Numbered from the stretch's first letter, positions 12,847-24,739 are shown. The stretch is 64,000 nucleotides of DNA from Cystobasidiopsis lactophilus (GCA_001599975.1 BCIO01000005.1:1674001-1738000); one strand, 5' to 3'. Made by a program: numbers and translations. The notes: generated from the sequence alone by a model not told the origin.

Positions 12847-14690
12847 TCACCGTCTGATCCAGGTGGCGCTATCCTCGTCGTCAGCTTCGACATCCAGAAT
12901 CTCGAAAAGCCGTAGCGCATCGTTGTAGTTCTTCCACCTTTTGCCCCAGTAAGACGGCTTCCGTCGAGTGTTGGCCTTAGGCTGGGAAGCGAGCCAGACG
13001 TCAAACTCTTGAGGCATACCGTGATCGCCAGCAAGCTCGAGAATGCGCGCCCGCAGCTGCTGGCGCTTCACCCACAGCGCTTGGATGTGGCGACCCCCTT
13101 CCGCATTTAGCAGGAAAAACAGTCGGATGAGCGCTAGGAGGCTTCGAAAAGCCTCGACCAGGTTTTCGTAGAGACGGAGACCGACGACCAATGTGAGCGG
13201 GATGGCCCAGATGGTGATCAAAAAGAAAGGGAGCGTCAAGATGGTCGCGGAGAGCCAGACACCCATGAACGCGAGCAAGCCGTTTCCGAGCTTGATTTGA
13301 GCCAGCTCGTCGATCGTATCCCACTTTGGCCTTCCAAGTTTCTTGAACTTCCTCTCGGCTCGCTTGGTGAACAGCAAAATTGGCAGCCACAAGCACAGCC
13401 CAGGTGTGGCGAGAACAAAGAAAACGATCGTCTCCATGAGCCGGTATGCAAAGCGACCGGCGAGGACGAAGTTTGGCCGGTTGTATTCGAACAAAACTCT
13501 GAAATCAGTGATGCCCAGATGGGCGAGTCGGTCTTGATACTCTGGACGTCTCGTTGAACATTTGATCAGAAGTTCAGCAAAGAGTGTCCTATACCTTTGA
13601 GATCGCGTTCGAGCTTTGCGTCCTGTTCTTTGACCAGAATATTCACCCAGCTTTGAGTCAAGCGCACGTATTCGCCTAGCGTCATGGGACTTCGAGGAGC
13701 TGGAGAGTAGAGCTTGCGGGCGGTATGGGCCAACCTCAGAATCTTCCATGAAGGAGCATCCAAACAACCGCCCTTGATAGAGAGTTCAACCTCTTTGGTC
13801 AATCGCTTCACAGCAGCCTGCACCATCTCTGGCGCGTTTGTCGGCTGAACAATGAGGTCGGGATTCGCGGCAGGCGTGAGCACGATGGGCTCGTTGTACC
13901 GAAGTAGGACGTTTGATCGGAATTTTTCGCGCCTTGTGTACCTGATATCTTGAAATTATGAGCCCGAGTCAAGTATTTTGAACCGAATCAGGACGTACGT
14001 GATTGACACGGGAAGAACGACTAGCTGGAACTCAGGATCGTCCTTGTGCAGAGTGAGCACCTGCCAGTCATTCTTTCAGAACTCGCCTCGGGTCTTTGGA
14101 AAGCAGAATCTCACTTCTGAGGCCAGACGGGCGGCTCCCGGTTTAAGATCTCCCACCTCTGGGAAGTATCGGGAGAAGCCTTCAGGGAACATGGACACGC
14201 AGTCGCCGTTGCTCAGTGCCGAGATCAATTTGGCGAAGACTAGCTTGTTGTCGCAGGTACTGACGCCTGGGTGGTCACTAGCACGCATGATGGGTAAGGT
14301 ACCGGCGTTCTCGATGAGCCAGCTGAACCAGGTCTTCTTGCGGAACAAGGTGTCCTTGGCAGTCAAACGAAGCATCTTGCGCTTCTGTGAGGAGACATGA
14401 GATGGACGGGTGGCCGGACACACCCCAAAGCCGGTTGCACTTGCCTTGGAAGGCGTTTGAGAGACGAGCAGCGTCGCATCGGTTAAGCTATTGCTGTGGT
14501 TGCTCAGCAGCAAGCAAGGCACCCCGTCGATTGGCACCCGTTCCTCCTCTTCTATCGAGACCTCCCGGTAAAAGACAAAGATGACGGCACGGAAGAGGAG
14601 CTTTATTGCCCTGTATGACTTGCTGGCCTTCTTGTAGGGCCGGGCGACGAGGTCGGCACCCGTAATTTGGCCAGGACGGAGCTCGCCCAT
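12847..14690 (-). CDS. Glycerol-3-phosphate/DHAP acyltransferase (Sct1/Gpt2 type)
   Basis: Acylates glycerol-3-phosphate to lysophosphatidic acid at the ER, the first step of glycerolipid synthesis. Motif I is NHSNSLTDA (the H-x4-D catalytic pair), motif II RLTAKDTLF, and motif III FPEGFSR. Later hydrophobic stretches (LAGRFAYRLMETIVFFVLA and ATILTLPFFLITIWAIPLTL) are membrane segments typical of the yeast GPATs. Introns close in phase; one (14385-14444) uses a GC donor (GCAAGT). The start at 14690 is the first ATG, and the upstream region is a long divergent promoter carrying a 20-bp repeat. Confidence 0.9.
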
Positions 14691-15757
14691 CTTGGCTATG
14701 ATAGCGGCGAATAGGGCTCGTTGATCTGAAAGGATGCTGGGCTAGCCGAAAGGATACTGGGCTAGCCGAAAGGATGCTGGGCTAGCCGCCGATTGGACCA
14801 AGCCTGGTCAACTTGAGTGGCTGCTGCGAAAAGAGCCCGGTTCGAGGGCTTCGGGCCGCTCACTGCACGCCGTGCAGCAAAGTGTGGTCTATCAATTGCG
14901 AGAAGTGGTCAAATGCAAATCTATTAACTACCAAGAACAATTTCACATTCGTTTCCGACCCTCTCATTCGAGAGGATGGGCAACCTGCAAGAGCCGCCGT
15001 CAGCCACAGTGGCAGCCCACTATCTTGGCATTTCGTAGCCCGACGCCTTTGCAGGTCACTCTTTTGGATATGGATGAGAGAAAGAGGAAAGAGGAAGAGA
15101 TCAGAGAGTCCTTTCATTGAAGCAGGACTCAAGGACAGACACACGCCAAGAGGCCCAATCAAGCATCGGTGGCGAACGGCTGGCAAGCACACGACGCGGC
15201 CGACAAGCTGATTGCTTTACACTGCCATCATGCAAGCTTTGAAACTCGGGTCATTGCTGTCATAGACCAAGAGCAAGGCATGACTCGGCGAGGGACCGAT
15301 TGCTGGCGAATTCACGCGCCAAACTTTAAATGCTTTGATGGGCCGTTTGCCCTCTACTGGCCGTCTCTTTAAATTGAATGGTCAAGGAAGCGGCTATAAA
15401 GCTCACATAACAGATTGAGAGCACCACTGCTAAAGAAGAGCCAAAAGAGGAACAAAACGGGCATTTGCCACCTTGCTCTTGAACGACGACTGGGACCCGC
15501 TGCATGAAATTTCTAACCGTTTGCTTTGTGCCGTGTGGCCTGGATTGCCAACTTTATCTCTCTAATGACGTGACATGATCGGCTTGCTCTGGTGATACCC
15601 CTGGCCGGAACCGAAGGAGGCCGTTGTGAATTGGCTGCTTGCGCTTGGTCTCTCTTGCTCCTGCTCCATCATCTGCCTGCTTCTTGACAGTCATCACTGT
15701 CCTCAGCCAGCAGCTCTATCCCCTGCTTACAGTCCTTACATCGAAGGGCTATCAACG
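14691..15757. promoter_or_regulatory. Long divergent intergenic region between the GPAT and 15758 genes
   Basis: About 1.07 kb lying between two divergently transcribed start codons. It holds three copies of a 20-bp repeat near the GPAT start and a TATAAAG at about 15395, which could serve the plus-strand gene. No coding signal was recognised in either strand. The length is large for this compact genome. Confidence 0.45.
14728..14787. repeat. Three tandem copies of a 20-bp unit
   Basis: The unit GAAAGGATGCTGGGCTAGCC occurs at 14728-14747, 14748-14767 (one change, G to A) and 14768-14787. Each copy contains the palindrome GCTAGC. The array lies about 40-100 bp upstream of the acyltransferase start codon, so it may be promoter or leader sequence. 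Confidence 0.9.
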
Positions 15758-16570
15758 ATGACCTACTCCACCGTTTCGCCCAACTCTGCCAGCATGCTCG
15801 ACCAAGGTCCGGTGAGTACCCTTCTTGTTGAATACATCTTATCACAGGCTCACAGCGCACATAGCCCGGCCCTAGATGGCATCTGCGCACGACTCGCCGG
15901 CCTCAAAATGTCGTCGGGGCCTTCAACGGCTACAGAGACCGTCACCTAGATTGGCAACTCGAGCAAAACGTGCAGGTGAGTCTACATGCTCTTCATGGCG
16001 AGACATCCACCTGATGGATTTGCTCCAGGCCATCCGCCACCGCCTTGCTCAGGCCCAAGCTGCCTTTGAGCAGTCTGAAACGGTGAGCTGTCTTCGACAC
16101 CTTGATGAAGGGACACGAATACTCAATTTATTCTGTTTCAGGGCCGACTCGTTGCCCAGCGTGCGCACCTGGCCCTCTGGGCGCCTCCAGCGGCACCCAA
16201 CCCGCCTTCCACGCCGGATCTGAGCCTGAGCCCGATCTTGTCATCCCCGGCTTTGTCCTCTACTGCCACTTTCTTGCAAGAGGCATCCCCCAGTGACAAC
16301 GAGAAGGTCCTTCAGAGTATGCTGGAGGTGGCCAACGCGCGCTACAACTTCACCGGATGCAAGGTGAAGAGCGCCTTCCCCGAATCGTCTCGCTATTGGC
16401 CTCCCCCTGCTCCTCAAGTGTACACCTTGGACTGGCCACAAAGGGAGTCCCGAAAGCCGGTGCCCGAAGAGGAGCGGATTCACGGGATGCCAGCCAGGCG
16501 GGCCCCCGCGAAGCTCAGGTCCAAAGCTCACATGGACAGCCTCTCGCTGGCCTTCTTGTTTGAGGACTAG
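15758..16570 (+). CDS. Hypothetical protein, Pro/Ser-rich
   Basis: Four exons (15758-15811, 15865-15975, 16029-16082, 16142-16570) are all joined in phase 0 and give 215 residues. The sequence starts MTYSTVSPNSASMLDQG, has a helical middle (AIRHRLAQAQAAFEQSE and VLQSMLEVANARYNF) and a Pro-rich C-terminal half ending LSLAFLFED. I do not recognise a family. The frame extends upstream to an ATG at 15626 with a hydrophobic stretch, but this is probably leader sequence. Consistent phases across three introns make it a real gene. Confidence 0.65.
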
Positions 16571-16713
16571 AGTAGTGTCCGCGTACACCGTGTTGTACCT
16601 TTGCATAGCTTTGCATCGCTAGACCAGAAGCCTTGGGGCTCCGACTCGAGCTCGCTCCACAAATTTCTGTTTTGGAACTTCTTTGACTCGACCCATAGCT
16701 TTGCCTGCTAAAC

Positions 16714-18022
16714 ATGGCCACTTCCAAAGCGTCTCGAGTGCTCTCCAAGACCGCCCGCTGCTACTCCACCGCCCCCAACCCAGCCCAGCCGCCGCACCTG
16801 CTCTCGCTCGCCGATCTAAGCGTGCCGCAAATCCAGACCGTGCTGCAGCTCGCGCACTCGTTCAAAAAGGCCTACAATCTGGCCAACGTGCCGCCATTCA
16901 CGGCTGCTCCCAGTATAGAACAGAGCTTGGCGGGCAAGACGGTGGCTTTGATGTTCAGCAAGCGGTCCACGCGCACTCGAGTGGCCAGCGAGAGCGCGAC
17001 GGCTTTGCTCGGCGGCCACCCCATGTTCTTGGGCAGCAGCGACATCCAGCTGGGCGTGAACGAGAGTTTAGTTGATACAGCCAAGGTGAGGCTTGCGTCG
17101 GCGCCGCTGAAACCGAGGAGCAGTGCTCAAATCGAAATTTCATCTAGGTCGTGAGCTCGATGGTGGACGGCATCATGGCCCGTGTTGGCGCCCATTCCGA
17201 AGTCGAGGTGCGTTGATTGAGCTCCTGCTGCTGATAGGTCGAGGCTCAAAGCAAGGCGGACAGACTCTGGCCGAGCACTCCTCCGTCCCCATCATCAACG
17301 CCCTCTCCGACCTCTACCACCCCACTCAAATCCTTGCCGACCTGCTGACCATCATCGAAACTTTCTCCAACCCCTTCTTGCCGCCATCCTTGGCTGCTCT
17401 GCGAGGCCTCAACGTCGCTTGGGTTGGCGACTCGAACAACATCCTGAACGACATGATCGTCTCGTTCGACCGCCTGGGCATCAACCTCAACATTGCCACC
17501 CCAAAAGGCTACAACCTTGACGAGCAAGTTTTGGCCACCGCGAAAGCCGGTCTCAAGGCTCAAGGCGGAGACGGCAAACGCCACCACTTCAACACGCCCG
17601 AAGAGGCCTGCTCGCACGCTGACATTGTCGTGACTGATACTTGGCATGTCAAATCGCTCTATAATCTGCCTCTTTCGATTGCTGATGTGATAATTGGTTC
17701 GGTGCAGGATTTCGATGGGCCAAGAGGCGGAGAAGGAGCAGCGTCTCAAGGACTTCGCCGGCTTTCAAGTGACCATGGACCTGATGCGCCGCTCGGGCGC
17801 CCGGTCCGAGTGGAAGTTCATGCATTGCCTGCCCCGAAAACCTCAAGAGGTGGACGACGAGGTGTTCTACTCAGACCGCTCGCTCGTCTTCCCTGAAGCT
17901 GAAAACCGAAAGTGAGTGTAATTTCCCTTACCGTCTCCATGTGGACCAGATTCAATGATGTTGCTCACAGATGGACCATCATGGCCTTGTTCCACCTGTA
18001 CATGGGAAAGTGGAACATCTAG
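16714..18022 (+). CDS. Ornithine carbamoyltransferase, mitochondrial
   Basis: Converts ornithine and carbamoyl phosphate to citrulline in arginine synthesis. The N terminus ([19 protein letters not shown]) is a plausible mitochondrial targeting peptide. The carbamoyl-phosphate loop FSKRSTRTR, then [22 protein letters not shown], the second-domain start [25 protein letters not shown] and the ornithine-binding [15 protein letters not shown] are all present. The last exon encodes [14 protein letters not shown]. Length matches the fungal enzyme. The intron 17644-17707 must start with GC (GCATGT) to keep the TDTWISMG frame. Confidence 0.95.
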
Positions 18023-18235
18023 GGACGCCATTGACGACTTTTAACGAACCATGGAAAAGTTTGCGTCGAGCTAGCAAATCGTGAGGGGCGAAGGCAAAAG
18101 ACATTGCTTTGCATTAATACTCGGAGGAGACCCCGCCTCTAACCAAGACCTTCCCGAGCCGCAGAAACGATCTGCAAGACTGATGACGGCAGACCGCCCT
18201 CAAATGCATAAGAAACAAGCCTGTAAGATGGTACT

Positions 18236-20812
18236 CTAGTCCTTGCGATGCTTGGCCCCCTCCACATCCACTGAGATCTTGCGCGACCGCCAGTCGGCCT
18301 GCTGCTGCTGAGGCGTCATCTTCACGCCGCCCTCCAAGATGGTGCCAACGCCCTGCACCACAGGGTCCTTCTTGCCCGTGGCAGACATGCCCGACACGCC
18401 CGACGAATTCATGTGCAGGGTCGAGTCCATCTTGCGGCCGTAGTAGGTGGCGGGGCCTCGGCCATGGCGGCCAGACTGGTGCCCTCGCCCTTCGTAGGAG
18501 ATGGCATCTTGTAAGGAGATCAAGCGCGGCCACGAGACGTAGTCGACGCCGTGAGCGGATATGTAGTAGAAGACGGCGGCAAAGGTGACGAGCAAGAAGA
18601 GGTTGAAACGGCGGGGAGGGCCGAAGAGAGCTGTGTGTGACCAGAATGAAAGCAAGGAGTTCAGCTCTGGCAGATCTCGAGGGTAATACCACGCACCAGT
18701 AGAAAAATCTGGGGACCAAAGACCAAGGAAGAAGAGGAAGACAGTGAGGAAGAGGATGTAAGGGGCCTGTGCAACAGCAAGTTCCAAGAGCTCAAGCCAA
18801 GTCAAGAGCTTGGTGGAACGAATGAACGCACTGCACGAGTGACCAAAGGCCGCTGGTCCACCAAAGGCGACTCGCCGCCCTTTCGCGTCACCCAGGCGCC
18901 TGTGACCAAGTCGTACGCATCCTGTTCGCCGTCGGAGGATTTTTGAGCAAAAGATCAATTTGCAAAAGGGCAGCCATCGACCAACCTGTCGCGGTCCATC
19001 ATAGTAGTTGTTCTTGAAATAGCGCAAAGCCGAGTTGTAGCCGTCTTGCAAGTTGCCCTTGTTGGTGCGCTTGCCCGTTCTGTGACACCAAAATCAACTC
19101 GAGTCTCGAGGTGACAAGATATGACAAGGCGCTCACCTCGTATAGTCGGTCTTCAGGGCCCCACTGCCGGAGTAGGCCTTGGACACAAAGTCGGCGTTGT
19201 CGGCCCAGAGGTTGCGGAAGATGTAGAGGAAGTCTGGGTGTTGGACCAAAGTCTCCTTGGGGCCGAGCACGTTCAAGCGGCGGAGCTGCTGGACCAGCAC
19301 GAACTGGGCCAAGGCGGACTGGACGACGTTGGTGCGGTCGAGGCAGTCCATGCAGTTGGACCGGCAGACCGACTTTTGGATCTCCTGCGGCTGGCTGGAG
19401 GTGGTGTCCTGCATGAAGTAGCCTTGGTTGTGCAGTTCTTCTTCCAGGCTGTTGAGCAGGATGGACACCTTGTCGAAGCGCAGGCCCTTGCATTCGTGGT
19501 GAAAGTCAAAGTAGGTGTAGTGCACCCTCGGGTTGGCCACCTGCTCGACCGCCTTTTCGAACGCCTCCTTGACCGCCTTCTCGTAGCCTTTTTGGTTGAC
19601 GAGGTTGATGGCGTACACGTCGCCATAGACGTCGACGTTGCTGTCAAAGTGCTTGCGGGCCGAGTCGACGGTCTGGGGCAGGTCCATGACCTTGAGGTCC
19701 GGCTTGTACCTGAGGGTGTTGATTTCGGCCCAGTAGACGGGCACGCTGCCGCGGGTTTGGACGTAGCTGGTGCGCAGGCCGCCTTCGCCACCGGCGCGCG
19801 GGAAGAAGCAGATCATCTCCGTCTCGTTCTCGTTCGACACGTGGCCCTCCGAGTCGATGCCTCTGGAGAAGTAGCGGGTGCCGGCGCGGTAGCGGGAGCG
19901 GCGGGAGACGAGGCCAAAGATGAACTGAGTCGAGTTGATGGTGGTCGTACGGAAGTCGCACCCTATTTGTCTCTTTAACTCCAGCTCCAAGAGGTTAGCT
20001 AGGGAGATAACAAACATCCAAACATGACAGGCGTGATGAATCTGCTGAGCTGATAGGCGGCAAGGAGAGTGCAGAGTCAGGAAAGATCGACTTCAAGTAG
20101 CGGCAACACCCACGTCGTGCACGTTCCTTGTCGTGAGCTCGATGAGCCTGGAGATCATGAACTTGTTCCAGAAGAAGCGGTCGTCAGCCCTCTCCCAGTG
20201 CGGGCCTTGAGGGGGCGCGGAAGCCTGAGCTTGGAGGCGGGTGGTAACATCGTAGGAGCCGCCCGAGGTGTAGTAGAACGGGCCGGAGAAGAGGTGGTTC
20301 TTGAGCAAGGAGAGCAGGTAGGCCTCTTGCGCCGTCTTGTCCTGCAGGTACTCCTGCGAGCCAGTGGGCGTCACGTCGATGGGGTAGAGCGCAAAGTCGG
20401 TGGCCTGGTAGACGTCCGTCTGGAAGAGCCGGGTGATCCTCTTGCGGGCGGTGACCAACACCAAGTAGTCCGCTGTCGTTCAAGCCTCAGGACCTTGCTC
20501 TGGTAGCCTGTGGAGGGAGGGAAGCTGGACGCACAATTGACAAGTGACGCGATGCCAAAGACAGCGTAGACGATCATGGACTTGCGATAGCCCTGGTTGG
20601 GCGGGATGGAGCCATCTGTAGGGCGCCACAATCATTCAGAATGGCCAGGCAAGGGCCGAAGCCAAGGCAGGGGAGGCAGCCTCACCTATCAGCGAGATTT
20701 CGTTCGTCTTGCGCGAGATGTGCAGCGTCTGCGGCTTGGCGTCGTTGCTCGCCTCTGTCGACAGCAAGTAGGCGCTGTCCGACACATAGAACCGGTACTG
20801 CGCTTCGGCCAT
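18236..20812 (-). CDS. SAC1: SAC1-type phosphoinositide phosphatase
   Basis: The SAC domain carries the CX5R(T/S) site CMDCLDRTNVVQS and upstream conserved blocks (FFWNKFMISRLIEL, NSTQFIFGLVSRRSRYRAGTR, SVPVYWAEIN). C-terminal to it are two membrane segments (ILFLTVFLFFLGLW and NLFLLVTFAAVFYYI), placing it with Sac1 rather than Fig4. Sac1 dephosphorylates PI4P at the ER. The tail ends GAKHRKD, with Lys and Arg near the terminus as in ER-retrieval signals, though not a perfect KKxx. The start at 20812 (MAEAQYRFYVSDSAYLL) matches the usual N terminus. An in-frame ATG at 20887 would add 25 residues. About six exons. Confidence 0.92.
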
Positions 20813-20917
20813 CACTCGCTCTCGACTGTCGCTGCACGTTTCCAAGGTGCGCGTAAGTTGACCCAGGTCCACGACTTGGGCGGTCACATTCCTCAGATCT
20901 TTCTGCCTCTGCTAAAG

Positions 20918-21847
20918 ATGTCTTCCAAGCTCAATTATGCCAAATGGGATGACATTGACTCGGACTCGGACAAGCCTGCTGCCTCTCCTGCTGCTCGCGA
21001 AAACGCACCGACCTCTTCTCCTGCTGCTGCTGCTGCTGCGTTTCGAGACCCGGTCCCCCACGACGACGACGGCTCAGAAGAAGAGGAGGAAGAAGATGAC
21101 TCTATCGAGGGGGATTTTGATGATTATGAGGAGGAGGACGACTTGGAGGAGGTCCCCATGGTGCCCTTTGCGCCTCGACAAGTGCCAGCTGGCAGCGTCG
21201 GCGGGGCGTACATCTTTTGCGAGAAGGAAAAGTGGAAGGGTGGGGAGTGCCGCCTTTTTGAAGAGTTCAACGTGTCCTTGGACGACCCCGTCTTTGACGA
21301 GAAGCCGCTGCCCGTCTCAGTCAAAATTGGCTGCCCCATCTTGATGCGCCGAGTCGGCACGGCTGGGCGAGGGCAGGAGCTGGATTGCCAAATTGCTACC
21401 TTCTTGGCCATCAATGCCGAGACTGGATTCGTGAGCGGCCTCTCGTCGAAACGCGCGAACGCCGTACTGACATTGGAACAGGCACCGCCACCGTGGCAAA
21501 GCGCCGTAAGGACTGTCTGTCCAGACTAGGCTGGGTTCTGCGTGCTCACAGTATTGGTCTAGGTCGGGACTTGCATCATCGTGCGCCAGGACAAGAAGCC
21601 TTTGACATTGCAGCACTGCGAGGCGCTCTGGATGTACAACGACAAGATTCTGGATCGATTCGGCGACACCGGTGGCATGACCCCTTCGATCAGGCGCATG
21701 TACAACCAAAAGGCTTTCGAAGAGTGGTACGAGCAGTACGCCAGCGAGCGCCATAATGGCTCGGCCAGCTTCCGCAGGCTCAACAACGTTCCGCCTCCCG
21801 AGCCTGGATCGCAGGACGACTGGGCGCAAGCGATGCAGTTTAATTGA
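20918..21847 (+). CDS. Unknown conserved protein with acidic N-terminal region
   Basis: The start MSSKLNYAKWDDIDSDSD is followed by an Ala run and a long Glu/Asp stretch, then a folded-looking C-terminal part (VGGAYIFCEKEKWKGGECR, KKPLTLQHCEALWMYNDKIL, SIRRMYNQKAFEEWYEQYA). Three exons join in phase 0 around a small 24-nt exon (APPPWQSA). The N terminus faintly recalls Cdc37, but the rest does not match it. I do not assign a function. Its start codon lies about 105 bp from that of the divergent SAC1 gene, so the two share a promoter. Confidence 0.7.
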
Positions 21848-22019
21848 ATTTGCTTGTATTTACTTGAAATTCACATTCCGCCGACCATGAGCCCCCGCCC
21901 ATCTGATGAGGAACTCGCGGTGGCAATCGCGCCGCTCTTCCCGGGTCCACGCTCGACTCTTCCCTCAACTCGGGGATACTATAGCCATCGACTGTCACAT
22001 CCCTTTGGCTTGATCTATC

Positions 22020-23305
22020 ATGGACGATCCCGCTGGCTCGCTGGGTCCTGAGACTGCCACCTCTTCGGCGAAGTTCGCCCTCGAAGAAGGCGTCCTGCAT
22101 TTTTCGGCTCGCACTTTTCACAGCTCGTTCACCTGTCCAGTGACTGGCAAAGTGGCCAGCTATGCTCAAGTCGGCGATCTGAATGGACTGCCCGTGCTCT
22201 GCATCTTGGCTTCAAACTGCTCCAGATATACAGTCCTATTTCTGGATGACTTGTGCAGGCGCAAGGGGGTGGGTCGCTGTGCTGCTGTGAACCTGAGGCT
22301 CTTTTGATCCTGTTGGCTTTGTAGATCCGACTAATCGCAATGGACCGATCTGGACGAGGAGCGACGCCTGAATGCCCATTGCAAGAGCGATTCGAGCTGT
22401 CAAACCGTGAGCGAGCATCTGCTTCTGTCCTATTGCATCCAAGATCTAACAGATGTGGATGGTAGAGCTGCATGCTTCACTTCTGTCGCATCTACAGTTG
22501 AAACCGGCTGCGGTTGTCGCATGTTCCGCTGGCTCAATGTGAGCAGAGACTTTGCCCCGACCCGCACGGCCTTGCTAATGACTCATTACTGCCAATAGGT
22601 TTGCATTGCACTTTTTGACTAATCACCGAGCAAGCCTGGCGCCGGGCCCGATTTCGTTCACCATCATCTCGGGCTGGATGCCGGGTCACACTTGGCTGCC
22701 TCTCATTCCCTCCTTCCTCATTCGAAACCTGCACCACATCAACGTCGTGCTACAGCCGATCGTCGACGGCTTCTCCTTCAGTGGCGACCTGTTCAAGGCC
22801 CTCTCGCCTGCGCTGGAATCCAGGCCGAAGGAGGGCAAGATGAAAGAGATCAAAGACCCCCGCCTCACAAAAGAAGTGTCTAAGGAGCTTTGGAAATGGA
22901 ACCGGGCAGAACCTTTACAGGGGCTGTCTCAAGAGCTGCTGCTGTGCTTGTCGAAGGATCTGAGGCGGTCGGCAGATGGTACCAAGCCCGGGTCGCGGCA
23001 GTGGATCGAAAATCAGGTAAAGAAAATTGGAGAGCAATTCAAGGGAGACGAAAGGCTTCACGTGCGTGCGTTCTGGGGCAAGACTGATGCGCTGGTCAGC
23101 TCGAAGGATCAAGGTCGGTTTCTGCCCCTTTTTTACTGATCGAAGCTCACAGTCGTCACCAACAGAGGCTTTTAATGACTTGTTCAGGGCGATCCAATCG
23201 GAGTCGCTACAGTTTGAGGTGATACCCACGGCCGGAGGGCACGAATCCTCCATGTTCAGTGAAGAGGGCACCGGGAAAGCCATAGATTTGATCGTGGGAT
23301 CTTAG
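22020..23305 (+). CDS. Alpha/beta-hydrolase fold protein
   Basis: Canonical order of an alpha/beta hydrolase: oxyanion-side strand (YAQVGDLNGLPVLCI), IRLIAMDRSGRGATP, nucleophile elbow ACSAGSM, a helical lid (about 22680-22990), acid region RAFWGKTDAL and the catalytic His in TAGGHESS near the C terminus. Phases close if the second intron is 22407-22465, with branch site TCTAAC, giving ELSNQLHASLLSHL. The nucleophile motif is A-C-S-A-G, so the first Gly of GxSxG is Ala. Substrate unknown. It converges with the SDR gene at 23447. Confidence 0.82.
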
Positions 23306-23446
23306 CGTGCATAAAGATAGACGGACAGTGTACCCATCATGTACAACCCTGTGCAACCACGTTGAGACAACCGTGCCACAACTAGCTCTTCAACCCAGCA
23401 GAGCTCGGTGGTGCAGGGGGTAGGGAAGGTACGACATCGTTCGAGA

Positions 23447-24474
23447 TCAGAATGTCTCGCTATAAGGCCTCAGCGAAATCTCCTGGACCTGAGAGAAGGT
23501 TCGACGGCTCGTGAGAATGTGGGACATTCTGACACACATTGAGCCTCGACTTACCCAGCAGTCCTTCGGCTGATTGACAGCATACAGGTATGCCTGTAGC
23601 GAGATGAGATACAGGCTGTTAGCAGAGCGTCGTCCATAGGCAGGAAAGAACGTACCTGAGCGATGGACTCCGGCTGCAGGCGAGTCTGGTCGGAGGCATC
23701 CTTCTTGCCAAACATGCCGCTCACGCGGTCGGTATCAATCAATCCATCTAGGACGAAATGAACGGCATGGATGCCAAGCGGATGGTACTCTCTGGCGACA
23801 TTCTGCGAGAGCCCACGGAGAGCCCATTTTGCCGGCGCAAAGCTCGCGAAGTTGGCCGATCCCTTCACAGAAGCACTGTCAACTGGTCTTCAGTCCTTCG
23901 TTTCGGAAACACAGCGGAGAAGACGGGACAGACGTCGCTCCGGAATAAAGCAAAGCTCCTGAAAGACATTTCCTTTCAGAACTACAGCTGTGACAGAGCA
24001 TGAGAGAGCCTCACCTCCTGTGCCATGCTCAAGCATGCGCTTGATTGATTGTTGTGAGAATACGAGAGCTCCGACCCCGTTCAACTTCAGGGCATTCTCA
24101 AGCTCTTGGGGGGTCACTTCCAGCAAAGGCTTCCGGGCGAACACCGAAGGGGCATTGAAGATAGAAACTTTCAGTTGCGAGGACGGGAAGGCAGTCTTGA
24201 TCTCGGCAAAGGTGGATTCGATCTGGTCCGGAGAGCCGACGTCGCATTGAAATGCTCGCGCTTTCAGGCCAGCGTTTTGAAGGTCCTTCTCGACTTCCTT
24301 GACTTTGTCACTTCGTGCCAGCATTGCGACTTCGTAGCCAGCAGCAGCGAAGACTCTGGAGAGAGCTGCCCCAGTGCCACCTTTTGTCACTCTGTCGGTG
24401 ATGTGATCGGTCGAGCCCCAAACGACCCTCGAGATGTAGACGCCTACCCGGCAACAATGCAAAGGCCAGCCATG
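23447..24474 (-). CDS. Short-chain dehydrogenase-like protein lacking the catalytic Tyr
   Basis: Rossmann N terminus MAGLCIVAGVTKGGTGAALS (nucleotide-binding loop variant), EVAMLARS, FQCDVGSPDQI, then ASVKGSANFASFAPAKWALR. The usual YxxxK is FAPAK here, so Lys is present but Tyr is Phe. IHAVHFVLDGLIDT follows. The first exon ends in the loop (GCC GG) and joins in phase. The last exons give AYLYAVNQPKDCW and VQEISLRPYSETF. The same GSANFAxFAxAK pattern occurs in a known SDR subgroup, so this is probably inherited rather than a recent mutation. Substrate unknown. Confidence 0.82.
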
Positions 24475-24739
24475 TCGACTCGGACAGAATTGGGCGAACG
24501 GGAGCGAATAGGCAAGTGGTGTGTTGAGAGCACAAGCGCATTAATTCGCCGAAGCACAGCTTAATCAGCACGATGAGGGGCTTGAGGACGTAAATTGACA
24601 ATATCTATTGCATGTACAAGAAGATTTATGGTCGTCACTCGTGAACATGAAGCGTCATGGGCCACTGTTGTACATAGGCGGCGAAAGTGCGGCGGTGGCG
24701 AGAGCGCGCAGGTGGCGACAGAGGAACAATCCTTTGAAC

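Noticed and set aside
14821-14880. Possible tRNA-like B box (GGTTCGAGGGC) with a small GC hairpin
   Set aside because: No A box, acceptor stem or anticodon arm could be paired around it.
18114-18719. A 201-codon minus-strand frame over the SAC1 3' region
   Set aside because: It overlaps SAC1 membrane-helix exons in another frame and encodes Arg/Leu-rich sequence; a shadow of the real gene.
22407-22465. Apparent frameshift in the alpha/beta hydrolase
   Set aside because: The frame closes once the acceptor is taken at GGTAG (22465) instead of the nearer AACAG; no break is needed.
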